This document shows, one piece after another, positions 26,801-36,295 of a stretch of 64,000 bases of DNA (positions within the stretch are counted from its first letter, which is position 1; each line of letters begins with the position of its first letter). Source of the stretch: an uncultured Porphyromonadaceae bacterium (GTDB lineage: Bacteria > Bacteroidota > Bacteroidia > Bacteroidales > Muribaculaceae); assembly GCA_902491625.1 (NCBI GenBank), contig CABUIO010000002.1, forward strand, positions 145,457 to 209,456, in the 5' to 3' direction. The translations under genes and the position numbers were made by a program. The notes under the pieces were generated by a model. It saw only the letters and a program-made list of their open reading frames with translations, made no database searches and was not told the DNA's origin.

Positions 26801-27266
26801 CATCCCCAAGCAGATCACGTGCAAGGGCGGACTGGAGCTGCAGCGCCGCATAGAGGCCGGAAAGACCTCCGACGCCGACTATTCGCCGCGCAGCATCGCA
26901 GCGCGCAAATGTGCCTTCACACTCGGCGCCGATGAGGAACCCCTCACCTACACTACCGTGCGCTCCCTGCCGGTGCGCAAGCGCATCGAGGAGAGTGTCA
27001 TGCAGTTCAACAGCTTCTTCCTCCAGCTCCTCGACCGCGACTGGCGCGAGGAATTCGGCATTCCGCAGGAATCCGCCGACTATTTCGCCGCCCACGCCAA
27101 CGATTCCCTGCCCAACTATCTTGTGGCCGGAATCGAGGCGCTGCTGCCCCTCGACGAGGGTGCCGAGGAACAGGTGGAGGACGTGCCGTTCTTCTATCCG
27201 CTGGCCGGAATCATCCGCGACACTATGCTGACAGGACTCGTGGCGCCACCGCCGATCATCTCCTGA
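23835..27266 (+). CDS. giant actin/Hsp70-like (ASKHA) ATPase
   Basis: 1143 residues with no signal peptide. The first about 570 residues are an unrecognised, mixed alpha/beta region. From about 578 an actin/Hsp70-type ATPase core begins: phosphate-1 FAVDFGTTNSHVEYSID (580-597), phosphate-2 VGIDIGGGTTDVVVYRADD (785-803) and the adenosine loop LCFSGTGSKILNIVG (941-955). A 130-residue C-terminal tail follows (IEALLPLDEGAEEQVEDVPF). All three nucleotide-binding loops look intact, so it should bind ATP. Large ASKHA proteins of this kind are sometimes annotated as virulence factor SrfB; I cannot confirm that relation. It is translationally coupled to the tubulin-like gene and followed 73 bases later by an acidic membrane protein. 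Confidence 0.82.
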   Translation: MSNILSYSDNITGSDWIRRDAYTADDIDKIDDPNGGMSEYPRTAIPSPFAQLDLVYNAFERLAAHKLAGLRSDLRLASDALDVAQLLFDFANHSGRLRIVRWNPSSGLQRMLSSGSEDHRLLAETLQLFMTSDAGAYNFDMADDWYILMCDNRVIGSTSPSTFTMGAPGVGTIGDIMVDEGEALFGRVRHLWERDIEFGVYLTQWFNAFPEMRRKLKAVYDYLLVNLETARTRRPELYAALTERVGNPNALDIEAAAGLRASLETQYSPFTVADVAPRVLGNPLYTRRTADLEEAAGQSDFLLLPSKEMPQGFRMPLVLREGFVNPPGEKFIYVNKPWREDTPVVYPDCPIEERVLPGTSLEYPWITSRDLLDDCLIELATPIDTAHFLDASTAPGRGGKGFLLPVKPLFFNYFPATMLASEIAPGKPMLELRDNTTHVLAMLRVPVRKGYVELQRVYRRVSSEAAASDGIVMPQVRLSAAIFPFARTGSDDIYNVRLFEMNPGYKATLSFHSDAPSPEAPADPEPTVRSHTKSMRTSYYETDHGFDHIRATLESTDNRTIRSGVILPLWPDYRPSASRFNFAVDFGTTNSHVEYSIDDSPARPLLFDRSEEATLVATLDAAGSLTQSDTLLDIEFLPREISGLYSFPLRTALAENLTNDKLPRILRSVNIPFLYERKSFNGYKVSTKLKWAGDTQLSEQFLRGIMLLIRARVILSQGNPRNTRIVYFYPVSMRRSMQLRYRTLWEQLYMRYISSASAPNVTALPESVAPAFYYATASRDGSNYVGIDIGGGTTDVVVYRADDEQLHSNLHSISSFRFAGDTLFGDGFAGADADHNPLVQQYANYFSKMVNRESRTSYLDVILSDIMSLKRSEDINAFLFSIENSEALRHLSPLDRRPYSYNALLGDDENRKIIFVYFLTAIIYYVARLMKDHGLEMPKQLCFSGTGSKILNIVGRRDTIRDFARAIIEKVYDSKYPSSAAFDVRMEQDIPKQITCKGGLELQRRIEAGKTSDADYSPRSIAARKCAFTLGADEEPLTYTTVRSLPVRKRIEESVMQFNSFFLQLLDRDWREEFGIPQESADYFAAHANDSLPNYLVAGIEALLPLDEGAEEQVEDVPFFYPLAGIIRDTMLTGLVAPPPIIS

Positions 27267-27339
27267 CCATCCCGACCCACCGCAACTAAAAAACCTTATA
27301 CCCAAACAGATACATCAGACACAAGACATCCTTCCGATC

Positions 27340-28608
27340 ATGCAGAAATACCTCATACTCACCATTCTGGCAATCGCCGGCACCATCATCGCCCCCGCCG
27401 CGACAAAACAGGAGATGGAACAGGCCCGCGCCCTCGTGGCCAAATGGGGCGTCAGAAGCCAGAATTCCGGTTCCGGATACCTCGACGGCACTAATCCCAA
27501 GAATCTCGATCAGGTGCGCGCCTCCGTAAAATCGCATAAGACAGACAACGCCAACCTCGGCAAGCTGTCTCTTTCGATGCCTTCCGAGGAGGAGTACCAG
27601 AGCTGGGACAACGCAAAAATGACATCCTACTGGATGTCGCAGTATAACAGCGCCGTCCCGGCCGGAGGCGACAAGGATTTCTGCCGTTCCAAGCTCAAAT
27701 CGCAGCTCGCTTCCGTGCCCGCCACGGTGAAGGTCGCCCCCAAGGCCGAGGAAACCACCGAGGAGACCACGGAAGAGACCGAGGAGACCACTGAGGAGAC
27801 CGAGGAGCCGACTGACTCAGTTGAGAACACAGCCGACGAGGGACTCGCCACCGACATCGTGGACGCCGCTGCCGCTAATCCCGAAGTCGAACCGCTCGCC
27901 GCTCCCGGCACCAACGGCGAGCGCGAGGCCGCGAAAGGCACTCAGGAACTTTCAGGCAACAGCTCCAACGTCTGGGTCATCGTGATGCTCGTAGTGCTTG
28001 TGCTTATCGTCCTCGCTCTCGTGGGCTACGCCTCCAACATCACGGCACGCAACAACAAGCGCAATCAGGGCAATCCGCGCCGTAACCGCGACAGACAGCG
28101 TCCCGAAAAAGAGAATGACAATGCCAACGACGACGACGACGACGATGATGACGATAACAGCATAACAGCCCCACGCGCAGACCAATACAATCCCGCTTCA
28201 AGGCAGACCGAGGCCGAGAGCGCCGCCGCCATGGCCGCTGCCGCACGCCGCAACGCAACACACCGCGCCGCGCCGCGTATCAGCCAGCCGAGAATCATCT
28301 ATCTCTCCAATGCCAACTCCGAGGGTGTGTTCCTACGCGCCGACGCCCAGTACAACATGGGCAACTCCATCTTCAAGCTCATAACCTCCGACGGCTACAG
28401 CGGCACATTCAGCGTCATCGACGATCCCAACGTCTACGAGATGGCTCTGATGATGCCTGTCGACTTCCTCATCAACGCCTGCAGCGGACGCAACCTCCAG
28501 CTAACCGACGGCGCCCGATCGATCGTGACGGACAGCACCGGAACCGCTATCTTCGAAGACGGACGATGGCGCGTAGCCCGCAAGGCACGTATTCACTACA
28601 CACGCTGA
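27340..28608 (+). CDS. single-pass membrane protein with acidic low-complexity linkers
   Basis: 422 residues. A signal-like N-terminus (MQKYLILTILAIAGTIIAP) leads to a roughly 110-residue soluble region, then a Thr/Glu repeat (ETTEETTEETEETTEETEE, about 138-160). One strong membrane helix (VWVIVMLVVLVLIVLALVGY, about 210-230) follows, then a basic Arg/Asn stretch, a run of nine Asp (about 264-272) and a C-terminal domain of about 110 residues (IIYLSNANSEGVFLRADAQY to the end). With the signal removed, the acidic repeat lies in the periplasm and the C-terminal domain in the cytoplasm, facing the tubulin- and actin-like partners. I infer a membrane adaptor for that module. mutS follows after 27 bases. 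Confidence 0.75.
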   Translation: MQKYLILTILAIAGTIIAPAATKQEMEQARALVAKWGVRSQNSGSGYLDGTNPKNLDQVRASVKSHKTDNANLGKLSLSMPSEEEYQSWDNAKMTSYWMSQYNSAVPAGGDKDFCRSKLKSQLASVPATVKVAPKAEETTEETTEETEETTEETEEPTDSVENTADEGLATDIVDAAAANPEVEPLAAPGTNGEREAAKGTQELSGNSSNVWVIVMLVVLVLIVLALVGYASNITARNNKRNQGNPRRNRDRQRPEKENDNANDDDDDDDDDNSITAPRADQYNPASRQTEAESAAAMAAAARRNATHRAAPRISQPRIIYLSNANSEGVFLRADAQYNMGNSIFKLITSDGYSGTFSVIDDPNVYEMALMMPVDFLINACSGRNLQLTDGARSIVTDSTGTAIFEDGRWRVARKARIHYTR

Positions 28609-28635
28609 TTAACACCATTAACAGTATCTTAGCAA

Positions 28636-31287
28636 GTGGCCAAGTTTGTTGAGACACCCCTGATGAAGCAATACGTCGAGATGAAGAAGAAACATCCCGA
28701 CGCGGTGCTTCTTTTCCGTGTCGGCGACTTCTACGAGACCTTCGCCGATGACGCTGTCACGGCAAGCGAGATCCTCGGTATCACCCTGACACGCCGCGCC
28801 AACGGTTCGGCACAGCACGTGGCTCTCGCCGGATTTCCGCACCACGCCCTAGACACATATCTGCCACGACTCGTCAGAGCCGGAAAACGTGTGGCAATCT
28901 GCGAACAGCTCGAAGACCCCAAGCTCACGAAAAAACTCGTGAAGCGTGGCATCACGGAGCTTGTCACTCCCGGCGTCAACATCAACGACAACATCCTCGC
29001 CGCCAAAGAGAACAATTTCCTCGCGGGCGTGCATTTCGGCTCGCGCAGCATCGGTGTGGCCTTCCTCGACATCTCCACCGGAGAGTTTCTATGTGCGCAG
29101 GGTTCGCCGGAATATGTCGACAAGCTTCTTGCCAACATATCCCCCAAAGAGGTGCTCATCATGCGCGGTCTCAAGCAGCAGGCCGCGAAGATGTTCACCG
29201 GGCGCTATTTCATCTATGAGCTTGACGACTGGGTGTTCACCGCCGACGCGGCCACCGAGCGTCTGCTCAAGCATTTCCACACCGCCAACCTCAAGGGCTT
29301 CGGCGTGGCCGGGATGCCGGAAGCCGTCATTGCCGCCGGATCACTCCTCTACTATCTCGACATCACCCACCACACCCACATCAGCCATATCACCTCTCTC
29401 GGACGCATCGACGAGGAACGCTTCGTCGGACTCGACAGCTTCACGATACGCAATCTGGAACTTGTCAGTCCGCTGTCTCAGGAGGGCAAATGCCTCGTAG
29501 ACTACCTCGACAAGACAGTCACGCCCATGGGCGCGCGCATGTTGCGCCGATGGGTGAAGCAGCCGCTGCGCGATGCCGAAGCTATCAACCGCCGCCTCGA
29601 CGTCGTGACCGCCTTTTTCAAGTCGCCTGACACACGCGACCTCATCCACGACAGCATGGGGCGTGTGGGCGATCTGGAACGTCTAATAGCCAAGGTGTCG
29701 GTGCAACGCGCCACGCCGCGCGACCTCGTGCAACTCAAGAACGGACTCCGTGCCCTCGCCGAGGTCAAGGCTCATCTCGCCGCTTCCGGCGATCCTCTGC
29801 TGCAGCGTCTTGCCGAGAAACTGCGTCCGCTCGACGACACTGCCGACGACATCGCGCGTACTCTGCTCGACGACGCGCCGGTCAACATCTCGCGCGGCAA
29901 CTACATCGCCGAGGGTGTCGACGCGGAGCTGGACAATCTGCGACACATCGCAAGCTCCGGTCGCGGGATGCTCGACGAGATGCTGCGGCGCGAAATCGAA
30001 AACACCGGCATCACGTCGCTGAAGATCGCATTCAACAACGTGTTCGGTTACTATATAGAGGTGCGCAACGCTCACAAGGACAAGGTGCCGCAGGAGTGGA
30101 TACGCAAGCAGACGCTTGTCAACGCCGAGCGCTATGTCACACCCGAACTAAAGGACTACGAGGAGAAGATCACCGGCGCTCAGGACCGAATCGCAATCCT
30201 CGAATCGCAGCTTTTCACCGAACTTCTGCAGCGCGTCAACACGCGAACCGACGACATCCGCTCCGACGCCGCCGTGGCTGCCGCCATCGACTGCCTGCTC
30301 TCCTTCACCCTCGCCGCCGCCGAATACCGCTACTGCCGCCCCGAAATCAACGATTCGGAGCGCATCGACATAACCGCTGGACGTCATCCGGTCATCGAGC
30401 GCCGGCTGCCGCCGGGCGAGCCTTACATCGCCAACTCGGTGATGCTCGACAACGACACGCAGCAGATAATGATGATCACCGGACCCAACATGAGCGGTAA
30501 GTCGGCTCTGCTACGCCAGACCGCGCTCATAGTGCTCATGGCTCAGATGGGCAGCTACGTGCCGGCCGACAGCGCCTCGATCGGAATCGTAGACAAGGTG
30601 TTCACCCGCGTGGGCGCCTCCGACAACATAAGCTCCGGCGAGTCGACCTTCATGGTCGAAATGAACGAGGCCGCAGCCATCCTCAACAATATGAGCAGCC
30701 GCAGCCTCGTGCTCTTCGACGAGCTGGGCCGAGGCACCTCAACCTACGACGGCATATCCATCGCCTGGGCGATCGTGGAGCATATCCATCAGAACAAAAG
30801 CGCGCGCCCCAAGACTCTCTTCGCCACCCACTACCATGAGCTGAACGATATGGCACGCGTCTTCCCGCGCATCGCCAACTACAATGTCTCGGTTCAGGAG
30901 AGCGACGGCAAGGTCGTGTTCCTGCGCAAGCTTGTCAAGGGAGGGAGCGCCCACAGCTTCGGTATCCACGTGGCGAAGCTTGCCGGAATGCCGCCGTCGA
31001 TCGTGCGCCGCGCCGGAGAAGTCCTCTCGCGTCTGGAGGCTTCCGCAGCCAAGGCTACGGAAAACGATTCCGCCGACGCCGAACCGACGCCGAAGGCCGA
31101 CTCCCCCGACACCTCCGGAATCTCGGCAGTGCCCTCCGACGGAATGCAGCTCTCGTTCTTCCAGCTCGACGATCCGCTCCTCAGTCAGGTGCGCGACAGT
31201 CTCCTCTCGCTCGACATCGACAATCTCACGCCCATGCAGGCTCTTAATACTCTCAACTCACTCAAGGAACTTCTACTTGGGAAATAA
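28636..31287 (+). CDS. mutS: DNA mismatch repair protein MutS
   Basis: 883 residues, normal MutS1 length. Mismatch-recognition domain with [17 protein letters not shown] (the F-x-E motif, about residues 22-38), connector, lever and clamp domains, then the ATPase: Walker [14 protein letters not shown], Walker [17 protein letters not shown], and signature [16 protein letters not shown]. Near the C-terminus MQLSFFQLD resembles the clamp-binding motif known from E. coli MutS. It recognises base mismatches and recruits MutL. The start is a GTG at 28636, chosen because [13 protein letters not shown] is the family N-terminus; the next Met is nine residues later. It lies within the long co-directional run begun at 21802, with no promoter match in the 27-base gap. 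Confidence 0.95.
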   Translation: MAKFVETPLMKQYVEMKKKHPDAVLLFRVGDFYETFADDAVTASEILGITLTRRANGSAQHVALAGFPHHALDTYLPRLVRAGKRVAICEQLEDPKLTKKLVKRGITELVTPGVNINDNILAAKENNFLAGVHFGSRSIGVAFLDISTGEFLCAQGSPEYVDKLLANISPKEVLIMRGLKQQAAKMFTGRYFIYELDDWVFTADAATERLLKHFHTANLKGFGVAGMPEAVIAAGSLLYYLDITHHTHISHITSLGRIDEERFVGLDSFTIRNLELVSPLSQEGKCLVDYLDKTVTPMGARMLRRWVKQPLRDAEAINRRLDVVTAFFKSPDTRDLIHDSMGRVGDLERLIAKVSVQRATPRDLVQLKNGLRALAEVKAHLAASGDPLLQRLAEKLRPLDDTADDIARTLLDDAPVNISRGNYIAEGVDAELDNLRHIASSGRGMLDEMLRREIENTGITSLKIAFNNVFGYYIEVRNAHKDKVPQEWIRKQTLVNAERYVTPELKDYEEKITGAQDRIAILESQLFTELLQRVNTRTDDIRSDAAVAAAIDCLLSFTLAAAEYRYCRPEINDSERIDITAGRHPVIERRLPPGEPYIANSVMLDNDTQQIMMITGPNMSGKSALLRQTALIVLMAQMGSYVPADSASIGIVDKVFTRVGASDNISSGESTFMVEMNEAAAILNNMSSRSLVLFDELGRGTSTYDGISIAWAIVEHIHQNKSARPKTLFATHYHELNDMARVFPRIANYNVSVQESDGKVVFLRKLVKGGSAHSFGIHVAKLAGMPPSIVRRAGEVLSRLEASAAKATENDSADAEPTPKADSPDTSGISAVPSDGMQLSFFQLDDPLLSQVRDSLLSLDIDNLTPMQALNTLNSLKELLLGK

Positions 31288-31305
31288 CCCCGAAAAAGAA
31301 ACGCT

Positions 31306-34300
31306 ATGAAGAAGAAGAAAACCCTGATATACAGATGCCTCGCCGCTTCGCTGGTCTGCGGCGCCGCATTTGCCGCCGCTCCGGCGGCCGTGGCTCAGAC
31401 CGTGCCGCAACGCGACATCATGTCGCAGTCGGCCTACGGATTCTACGACCGTGCCGCCGACATGATGCGCCACGGCGACTACGCCGGAGCCATCGACCAG
31501 CTCAGCCATGCCCTCGGTCAGGACAATCCGCTGTGGCAGGGCGCAGTTGCCGGAGACGGCATTGACCCGATGCGGCGCCGGGCTGTCGCGATGATGCTCC
31601 GTGCCGCCTACGAGCGTGGCGACAAGGATCTCTTCGACCGCTACTACAGAATCATTCTCGAAGACTACAACGGCTCCCCCGCCGCGCTCGACGCACAGCT
31701 TCTCCACGCCGATTTCCTCTTCTTCGACGGTGACTTCGCCGCCGCTGTCGAGGCATACTCGCAGCTCGATTTCGATGCCCTCGATCCCGCGAAAGCGGCG
31801 CTCTACAAGTATCGTCTCGGCCTCTCGCTCGTCCGCACCGGCTATTTCAACGAGGCGCAGGAGATCTTCTCCATCCTTCGCGGCAACGCGGCATATTCCG
31901 GTCCTTCGAGGTTCTATCTCGCCTACATCGACTATGTCAGGGGCGACCTCCGCGCCGCCCGCAGCGGATTCAACTCCGTGCCGAAGGAGCTTGCCGAAGA
32001 ACTCAGGACGGACTATTATCTCGCGCAGATTGATTTTCAGGAAGGTGACTTCCGCGGGGTGACGGAACGTGCGCCCCGCCTTATCGTCGACGCAAGCATG
32101 GAATGGCTGCCGGAGATCAACCGCATCATCGGCGAGAGCTACTACAATCTCGGCGACATGACCGAGGCGGAGCGCTATCTGCGAGGCTATCTGAGCCTGA
32201 CCGACATGCCGCAATTCTCGGCGCTCTACGATCTGGGCGTGATATGCTACGACAACTCCGACTACGACGAGGCGCGCAACTGTTTCAGCCGCCTCACCGG
32301 TCAGGGCGACGCAATGGCTCAGAGCGCTTATCTCTATCTCGGCCAGATCGCCGCAGCCGAAAAGGACTATTCCTCGGCGGCGATGGCGTTCAAGTCAGCC
32401 TACGACCTCAACCGCGACAATAAAGTGACGGAAACGGCGCTCTACAACTACGCCGTGGCGACCATGAAGGGTGGTCAGGTGCCGTTCGCTTCCTCCTCGA
32501 CGATGCTCGAGACCTTCGTGAAGCGCTATCCCGACTCGAAATACGCCGCCAAAATCGACGAATACCTCGCCACGGCATGTTTCAACGACAAGGACTATGC
32601 CGGCGCCCTCAGACATATCGAACGTCTGCGCCATCCCTCTCGTGCGAATCTGGAGTCGAAGCAGAAGATACTTTTCCAGCTCGGAGTTCAGGCCCTGAGC
32701 GCCAAGCGCTACGGCGAGGCCGCGGGCTACATGAAGCGTGCCGCCGCGATGGCTTCCGAGGCTGACCGCGCTCTCGCGGCGCAGGCTTCCCTCTGGCAGG
32801 GCGACGCGCTCTACGCTTCCGGCGACTATGCCGCCGCCACGACCGCCTACACGCGCTTCGCGAAAGAGAGTTCACGCAACACCGACAACCGCGCCTTAGG
32901 TCTCTACAACCTCGGCTACTCGCTCTATCAGGAGAAGCATTTCAGCGACGCCCGCAAACGCTTCGACGAGGCTCTGAAAGCCAAGCCCGCGCTCCCGGCG
33001 CGCCTCGCCACCGACTGCCGTCTCCGCATTGCCGACTGCGAATACTACGTCGGCAACGTGTCGGCGGCGATGGCGGCCTACGCCTCGATGGCTTCCGACA
33101 CCGACAGCTCGGAAGCAGACTACGCCGCGTTCCAGCACGCCAACATGCTCGGCGCATCGGGCAACAACGAGGCCAAGATCAAGGAACTCGACACGATGAT
33201 CAGCCGCTGGCCTGACTCCTCATGGATTCCGGATGCGCGTCTGGAGCTTGTCAACGCCCTCTGCGCCGTCGGCAACATCTCCCGCGCCGCAACGGAAGCG
33301 AACACCATGCTGAAGGATCTCCCCGCAGCTCCGCAGACACGCAAAGCCGCGCTCGCAGTGGCCGCCGCATGGCAGGAACAGGACAAGGATGACCGTGCTG
33401 TCAGCGCTTACGAGGCGCTTGTGAGGCGCTGGCCGACCTCGGCGGAGGCCGAGACCGCCGTGAGCGCCCTCCGCACGATCTACACCGGAAATGGCGATCT
33501 GCAGGGCTTCATGTCCTTCCTCGACTCGGTGCCCTCGGCTCCGCGTCCCGACGTCATGGAAATGGAGGAACTGACATACCAGTCCGCCTCCAACCGTCTG
33601 CAGCGCGATCCCTCAGACACCGCACCGCTGGAAAAGTATCTGAAGAAATATCCCAACGGCTCCAATGCTGACCGCGCACTCCTCGCACTGGCTAACGCCT
33701 GCCATGACAACGGCCGCGACACCGAGGCGATGAAATATCTCGACACGCTGCTGTCCTCGCGACCCGACAGCGAGTCGGTGCCCGCGGCGCTGATGCTGAA
33801 AGGCACGCTCCTTGAGGATTCCGGCGCCGACGAGGCCGCCGCAAAGGTGTGGAAAACCCTCCTGTCCACCGGCGGATCCATCTATATCCCTGTGGCTTAC
33901 GCAGGTCTGATGCGCACCGCAGGTTCGCCGGAACTGGTGATCGCCTACGCCGACCGCCTGCTTGCCACCAACGGGCTCGATGCCTACGACATTGCCGACG
34001 CGACCGTCGCCAAGGGTGAGGCTCTTTCGAAGCTTGGCCGTTATTCCGAGGCCATAAGCACTCTCGCGCGTCTCGCCGACACTCCGCAGACCGAGCAGGG
34101 CGCACATGCCGCCGTCCTGACTGCGGAGGCTCTGATTGCCTCGGGCGACATCAGCAAGGCGCAGAAGCAGTTGCTCGATTTCATCGACAGCGACACATCG
34201 CAGTTCTATTGGATCGCACGCGGCTACATCGCCCTTGCCGACACTTACCACGCGCAGGGCGACAACTACAAGGCCAAGGAATATCTGCGTGCCCTGAAGA

Positions 34301-34368
34301 GCAACTATCCCGGCACGGAGAGCGATATCAAGGAGATGATCGACTCCAGACTCTCCAAATGGAAGTAA
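31306..34368 (+). CDS. periplasmic or surface TPR-repeat protein
   Basis: 1020 residues with an N-terminal signal (YRCLAASLVCGAAFAAAPAA, cleavage near AVAQ). Nearly the whole chain is TPR-like helical hairpins: examples are YGFYDRAADMMRHGDYAGAI, YYNLGDMTEAERYLRGYLSL, AYLYLGQIAAAEKDYSSAAM and ALGLYNLGYSLYQEKHFSDA. Such solenoids scaffold protein complexes. It starts 18 bases after mutS and is followed 25 bases later by a beta-barrel gene. A TPR protein next to an outer-membrane barrel suggests an outer-membrane complex, but no partner motif proves this. No enzyme domain was seen. Confidence 0.85.
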   Translation: MKKKKTLIYRCLAASLVCGAAFAAAPAAVAQTVPQRDIMSQSAYGFYDRAADMMRHGDYAGAIDQLSHALGQDNPLWQGAVAGDGIDPMRRRAVAMMLRAAYERGDKDLFDRYYRIILEDYNGSPAALDAQLLHADFLFFDGDFAAAVEAYSQLDFDALDPAKAALYKYRLGLSLVRTGYFNEAQEIFSILRGNAAYSGPSRFYLAYIDYVRGDLRAARSGFNSVPKELAEELRTDYYLAQIDFQEGDFRGVTERAPRLIVDASMEWLPEINRIIGESYYNLGDMTEAERYLRGYLSLTDMPQFSALYDLGVICYDNSDYDEARNCFSRLTGQGDAMAQSAYLYLGQIAAAEKDYSSAAMAFKSAYDLNRDNKVTETALYNYAVATMKGGQVPFASSSTMLETFVKRYPDSKYAAKIDEYLATACFNDKDYAGALRHIERLRHPSRANLESKQKILFQLGVQALSAKRYGEAAGYMKRAAAMASEADRALAAQASLWQGDALYASGDYAAATTAYTRFAKESSRNTDNRALGLYNLGYSLYQEKHFSDARKRFDEALKAKPALPARLATDCRLRIADCEYYVGNVSAAMAAYASMASDTDSSEADYAAFQHANMLGASGNNEAKIKELDTMISRWPDSSWIPDARLELVNALCAVGNISRAATEANTMLKDLPAAPQTRKAALAVAAAWQEQDKDDRAVSAYEALVRRWPTSAEAETAVSALRTIYTGNGDLQGFMSFLDSVPSAPRPDVMEMEELTYQSASNRLQRDPSDTAPLEKYLKKYPNGSNADRALLALANACHDNGRDTEAMKYLDTLLSSRPDSESVPAALMLKGTLLEDSGADEAAAKVWKTLLSTGGSIYIPVAYAGLMRTAGSPELVIAYADRLLATNGLDAYDIADATVAKGEALSKLGRYSEAISTLARLADTPQTEQGAHAAVLTAEALIASGDISKAQKQLLDFIDSDTSQFYWIARGYIALADTYHAQGDNYKAKEYLRALKSNYPGTESDIKEMIDSRLSKWK

Positions 34369-34393
34369 TCACCCTCTAAATAGATTGATTATT

Positions 34394-36226
34394 ATGGCAT
34401 TACGACATATATTACCTCTCATAGCCCTGACTGCGGCGGCGACCGCTCAGGCTCAGGATCTTCATGGCGACGTCACTGTCACAGGCGACTATCTGCCGAC
34501 CCTCCGTTCCCACTCGCGCATCAGCCCTCTCCCCTCTGCGCCGCGTCTGTCGCTTCCGGAGCTGTCGCTCAACGTGGCCTCCACAGGCGTCCCGACACTC
34601 CTCGACCCGACACTCGCGCCAATGCAGGCTTCGGAATGGAATGCGTTCAAGCAGTTCAGCCGCCATCGCGGATATCTCGAACTTGCCGGAGGCAGCTACC
34701 TCGACTTCTCGGGCAGTGCGGGCTATCGCTTCATCGACACGGAGAAGGCGACCGTGGGCGCCTGGCTGCAGCATCTATCCACCACCGGATTCAAGCCGGA
34801 TTCAAACGTGGAGGACACGAAAGCCCACGCCCGCAAACGCTTCGATGAGTCGCTGGGTGTCTACGGCATCTTCAACATCGACAATCTCGGCCAGGCAGAT
34901 TTCGACCTGACATATCATCTCGGATATTTCAACTACTACTCCTCCCTATTCCCCGACACCGACGGCTCCCCCAAGCCTCCGACGCAGACGCTCAACGACC
35001 TTAGCGCCCGCATCGGCCTGCGCTCGCTGCAGAAGGAGGAAGGTTTCTCGTGGGCGGCTGATCTGTCGGACAGATATTTCGGCTACCGACGCTTCTATTG
35101 CAGCAATTATTATAAGGACGTCTTCACTCCTGCGAGAGAGAACAGTGTGAAACTCAACGGTTTCGTTGCCTACGGCTTCAACCCATCGACAAAGGTGGAT
35201 CTCGGCCTCACGGCGGGATACGTGGGCTATACAAAGCCGAAAAATGTTCCCGAGGATTTATACATGGGCGATCAGCTTTACGACCCCGAACTTTCCGGCT
35301 ACGGACATCTGGCGCTCACTCCGGCGTTCAACTACTCCGACGGCAATTTCACCGCCCGACTCGGCGCACGATTCGACGTGACATCGACAGTGGGCAAGAA
35401 AAACCAGTCGATCGTCTCCAGCCTCAAGGACTTCGGCAATTTCCATGTGGCCCCCGACGTGAAGCTCTCGTGGCGCAAGGGAAGGTTCTCGGCTTCGCTC
35501 GCCGCGACCGGAGGTCTGGAGCTGCGCACCCTCGCCGCCGGATCGGAGCTTTACTATTACCAGTCGCCTCAGCTGCTGACCACACTGCCCATGTATTCTC
35601 CCCTCAACGCAGCCCTGACCCTCAATGCAGGAAGCTTCTCCGGTTTCTCCGCAAGTGTCGGAGTGGCCTACAAGATCACCGACAACACCACGCCCGACCT
35701 CATCTTCCCGCTCGAGCTATATGGTTCTGCCGTTCCATTCGCCCTCAACTACTACACCCTCAATGTGAAAGGCTATTCGCTGCAGGCCGCGTTGAGCTAT
35801 GCCTACGGCGACATCGTCAATGTAAAGGCAGACATGAGCTATCAGCCGCAGAGCGGCACCAAGGGCTATTACAACGGCTCCGACCGTCCGCGCTGGATCG
35901 TCAATGTCAATGCCGACGTCAATCCCTGGAGCACCCTCCACCTCAATGCCTCGTATCAGTATCGTGGAGTCCGCAACCTCTGGGCGCACTATCAGTTCGA
36001 CTATAACATGGTCAACACTCCCTACGACGGAATTCCGGAATACTATACATCTGCCGTGCGTCTCAACGACGTCACCGACCTCAGTCTCGGCGCTTCCTAC
36101 ACCTTCGCCGGCCGCTACACGGTGCGCCTCAACGCCTCCAATCTCCTCGGCAACAACTGGCTGCTGGCGCCGGGAGTTTCCTCAGAAGGCCTTCGCATCA
36201 TGGGCGGCGTCGCCGTGGTCTTCTGA
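34394..36226 (+). CDS. outer-membrane beta-barrel protein (TonB-receptor-like)
   Basis: 610 residues. The signal peptide LRHILPLIALTAAATAQA precedes QDLHGDVTVTGDYLPTLRSH. The rest is beta-rich with alternating aromatic strands (YLELAGGSYLDFSGSAGYRF, FDLTYHLGYFNYYSSLFPD) and ends in a typical last strand (RIMGGVAVVF, terminal Phe) recognised by the Bam insertion machinery. No clear plug domain is visible, so it may be a receptor relative that lost its plug or a separate barrel family. I prefer the ATG at 34394 to the in-frame TTG at 34385. It is probably co-transcribed with the TPR gene. Substrate unknown. Confidence 0.8.
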   Translation: MALRHILPLIALTAAATAQAQDLHGDVTVTGDYLPTLRSHSRISPLPSAPRLSLPELSLNVASTGVPTLLDPTLAPMQASEWNAFKQFSRHRGYLELAGGSYLDFSGSAGYRFIDTEKATVGAWLQHLSTTGFKPDSNVEDTKAHARKRFDESLGVYGIFNIDNLGQADFDLTYHLGYFNYYSSLFPDTDGSPKPPTQTLNDLSARIGLRSLQKEEGFSWAADLSDRYFGYRRFYCSNYYKDVFTPARENSVKLNGFVAYGFNPSTKVDLGLTAGYVGYTKPKNVPEDLYMGDQLYDPELSGYGHLALTPAFNYSDGNFTARLGARFDVTSTVGKKNQSIVSSLKDFGNFHVAPDVKLSWRKGRFSASLAATGGLELRTLAAGSELYYYQSPQLLTTLPMYSPLNAALTLNAGSFSGFSASVGVAYKITDNTTPDLIFPLELYGSAVPFALNYYTLNVKGYSLQAALSYAYGDIVNVKADMSYQPQSGTKGYYNGSDRPRWIVNVNADVNPWSTLHLNASYQYRGVRNLWAHYQFDYNMVNTPYDGIPEYYTSAVRLNDVTDLSLGASYTFAGRYTVRLNASNLLGNNWLLAPGVSSEGLRIMGGVAVVF

Positions 36227-36295
36227 CCTCTGCCCCGCGAGCAAACAAAATCCCTCTCCCGACGGTTTTATGTTTGTAGAATAATACAGAAAAAG

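Noticed and set aside
27766..27815. Simple-sequence repeat as a phase-variation tract
   Set aside because: The GAG/ACC codon repeat is imperfect and in units of three, so slippage would change length but not frame.
34385..34393. TTG start three codons upstream of the barrel gene
   Set aside because: The ATG at 34394 gives a clean signal peptide; an alternative start is unnecessary.
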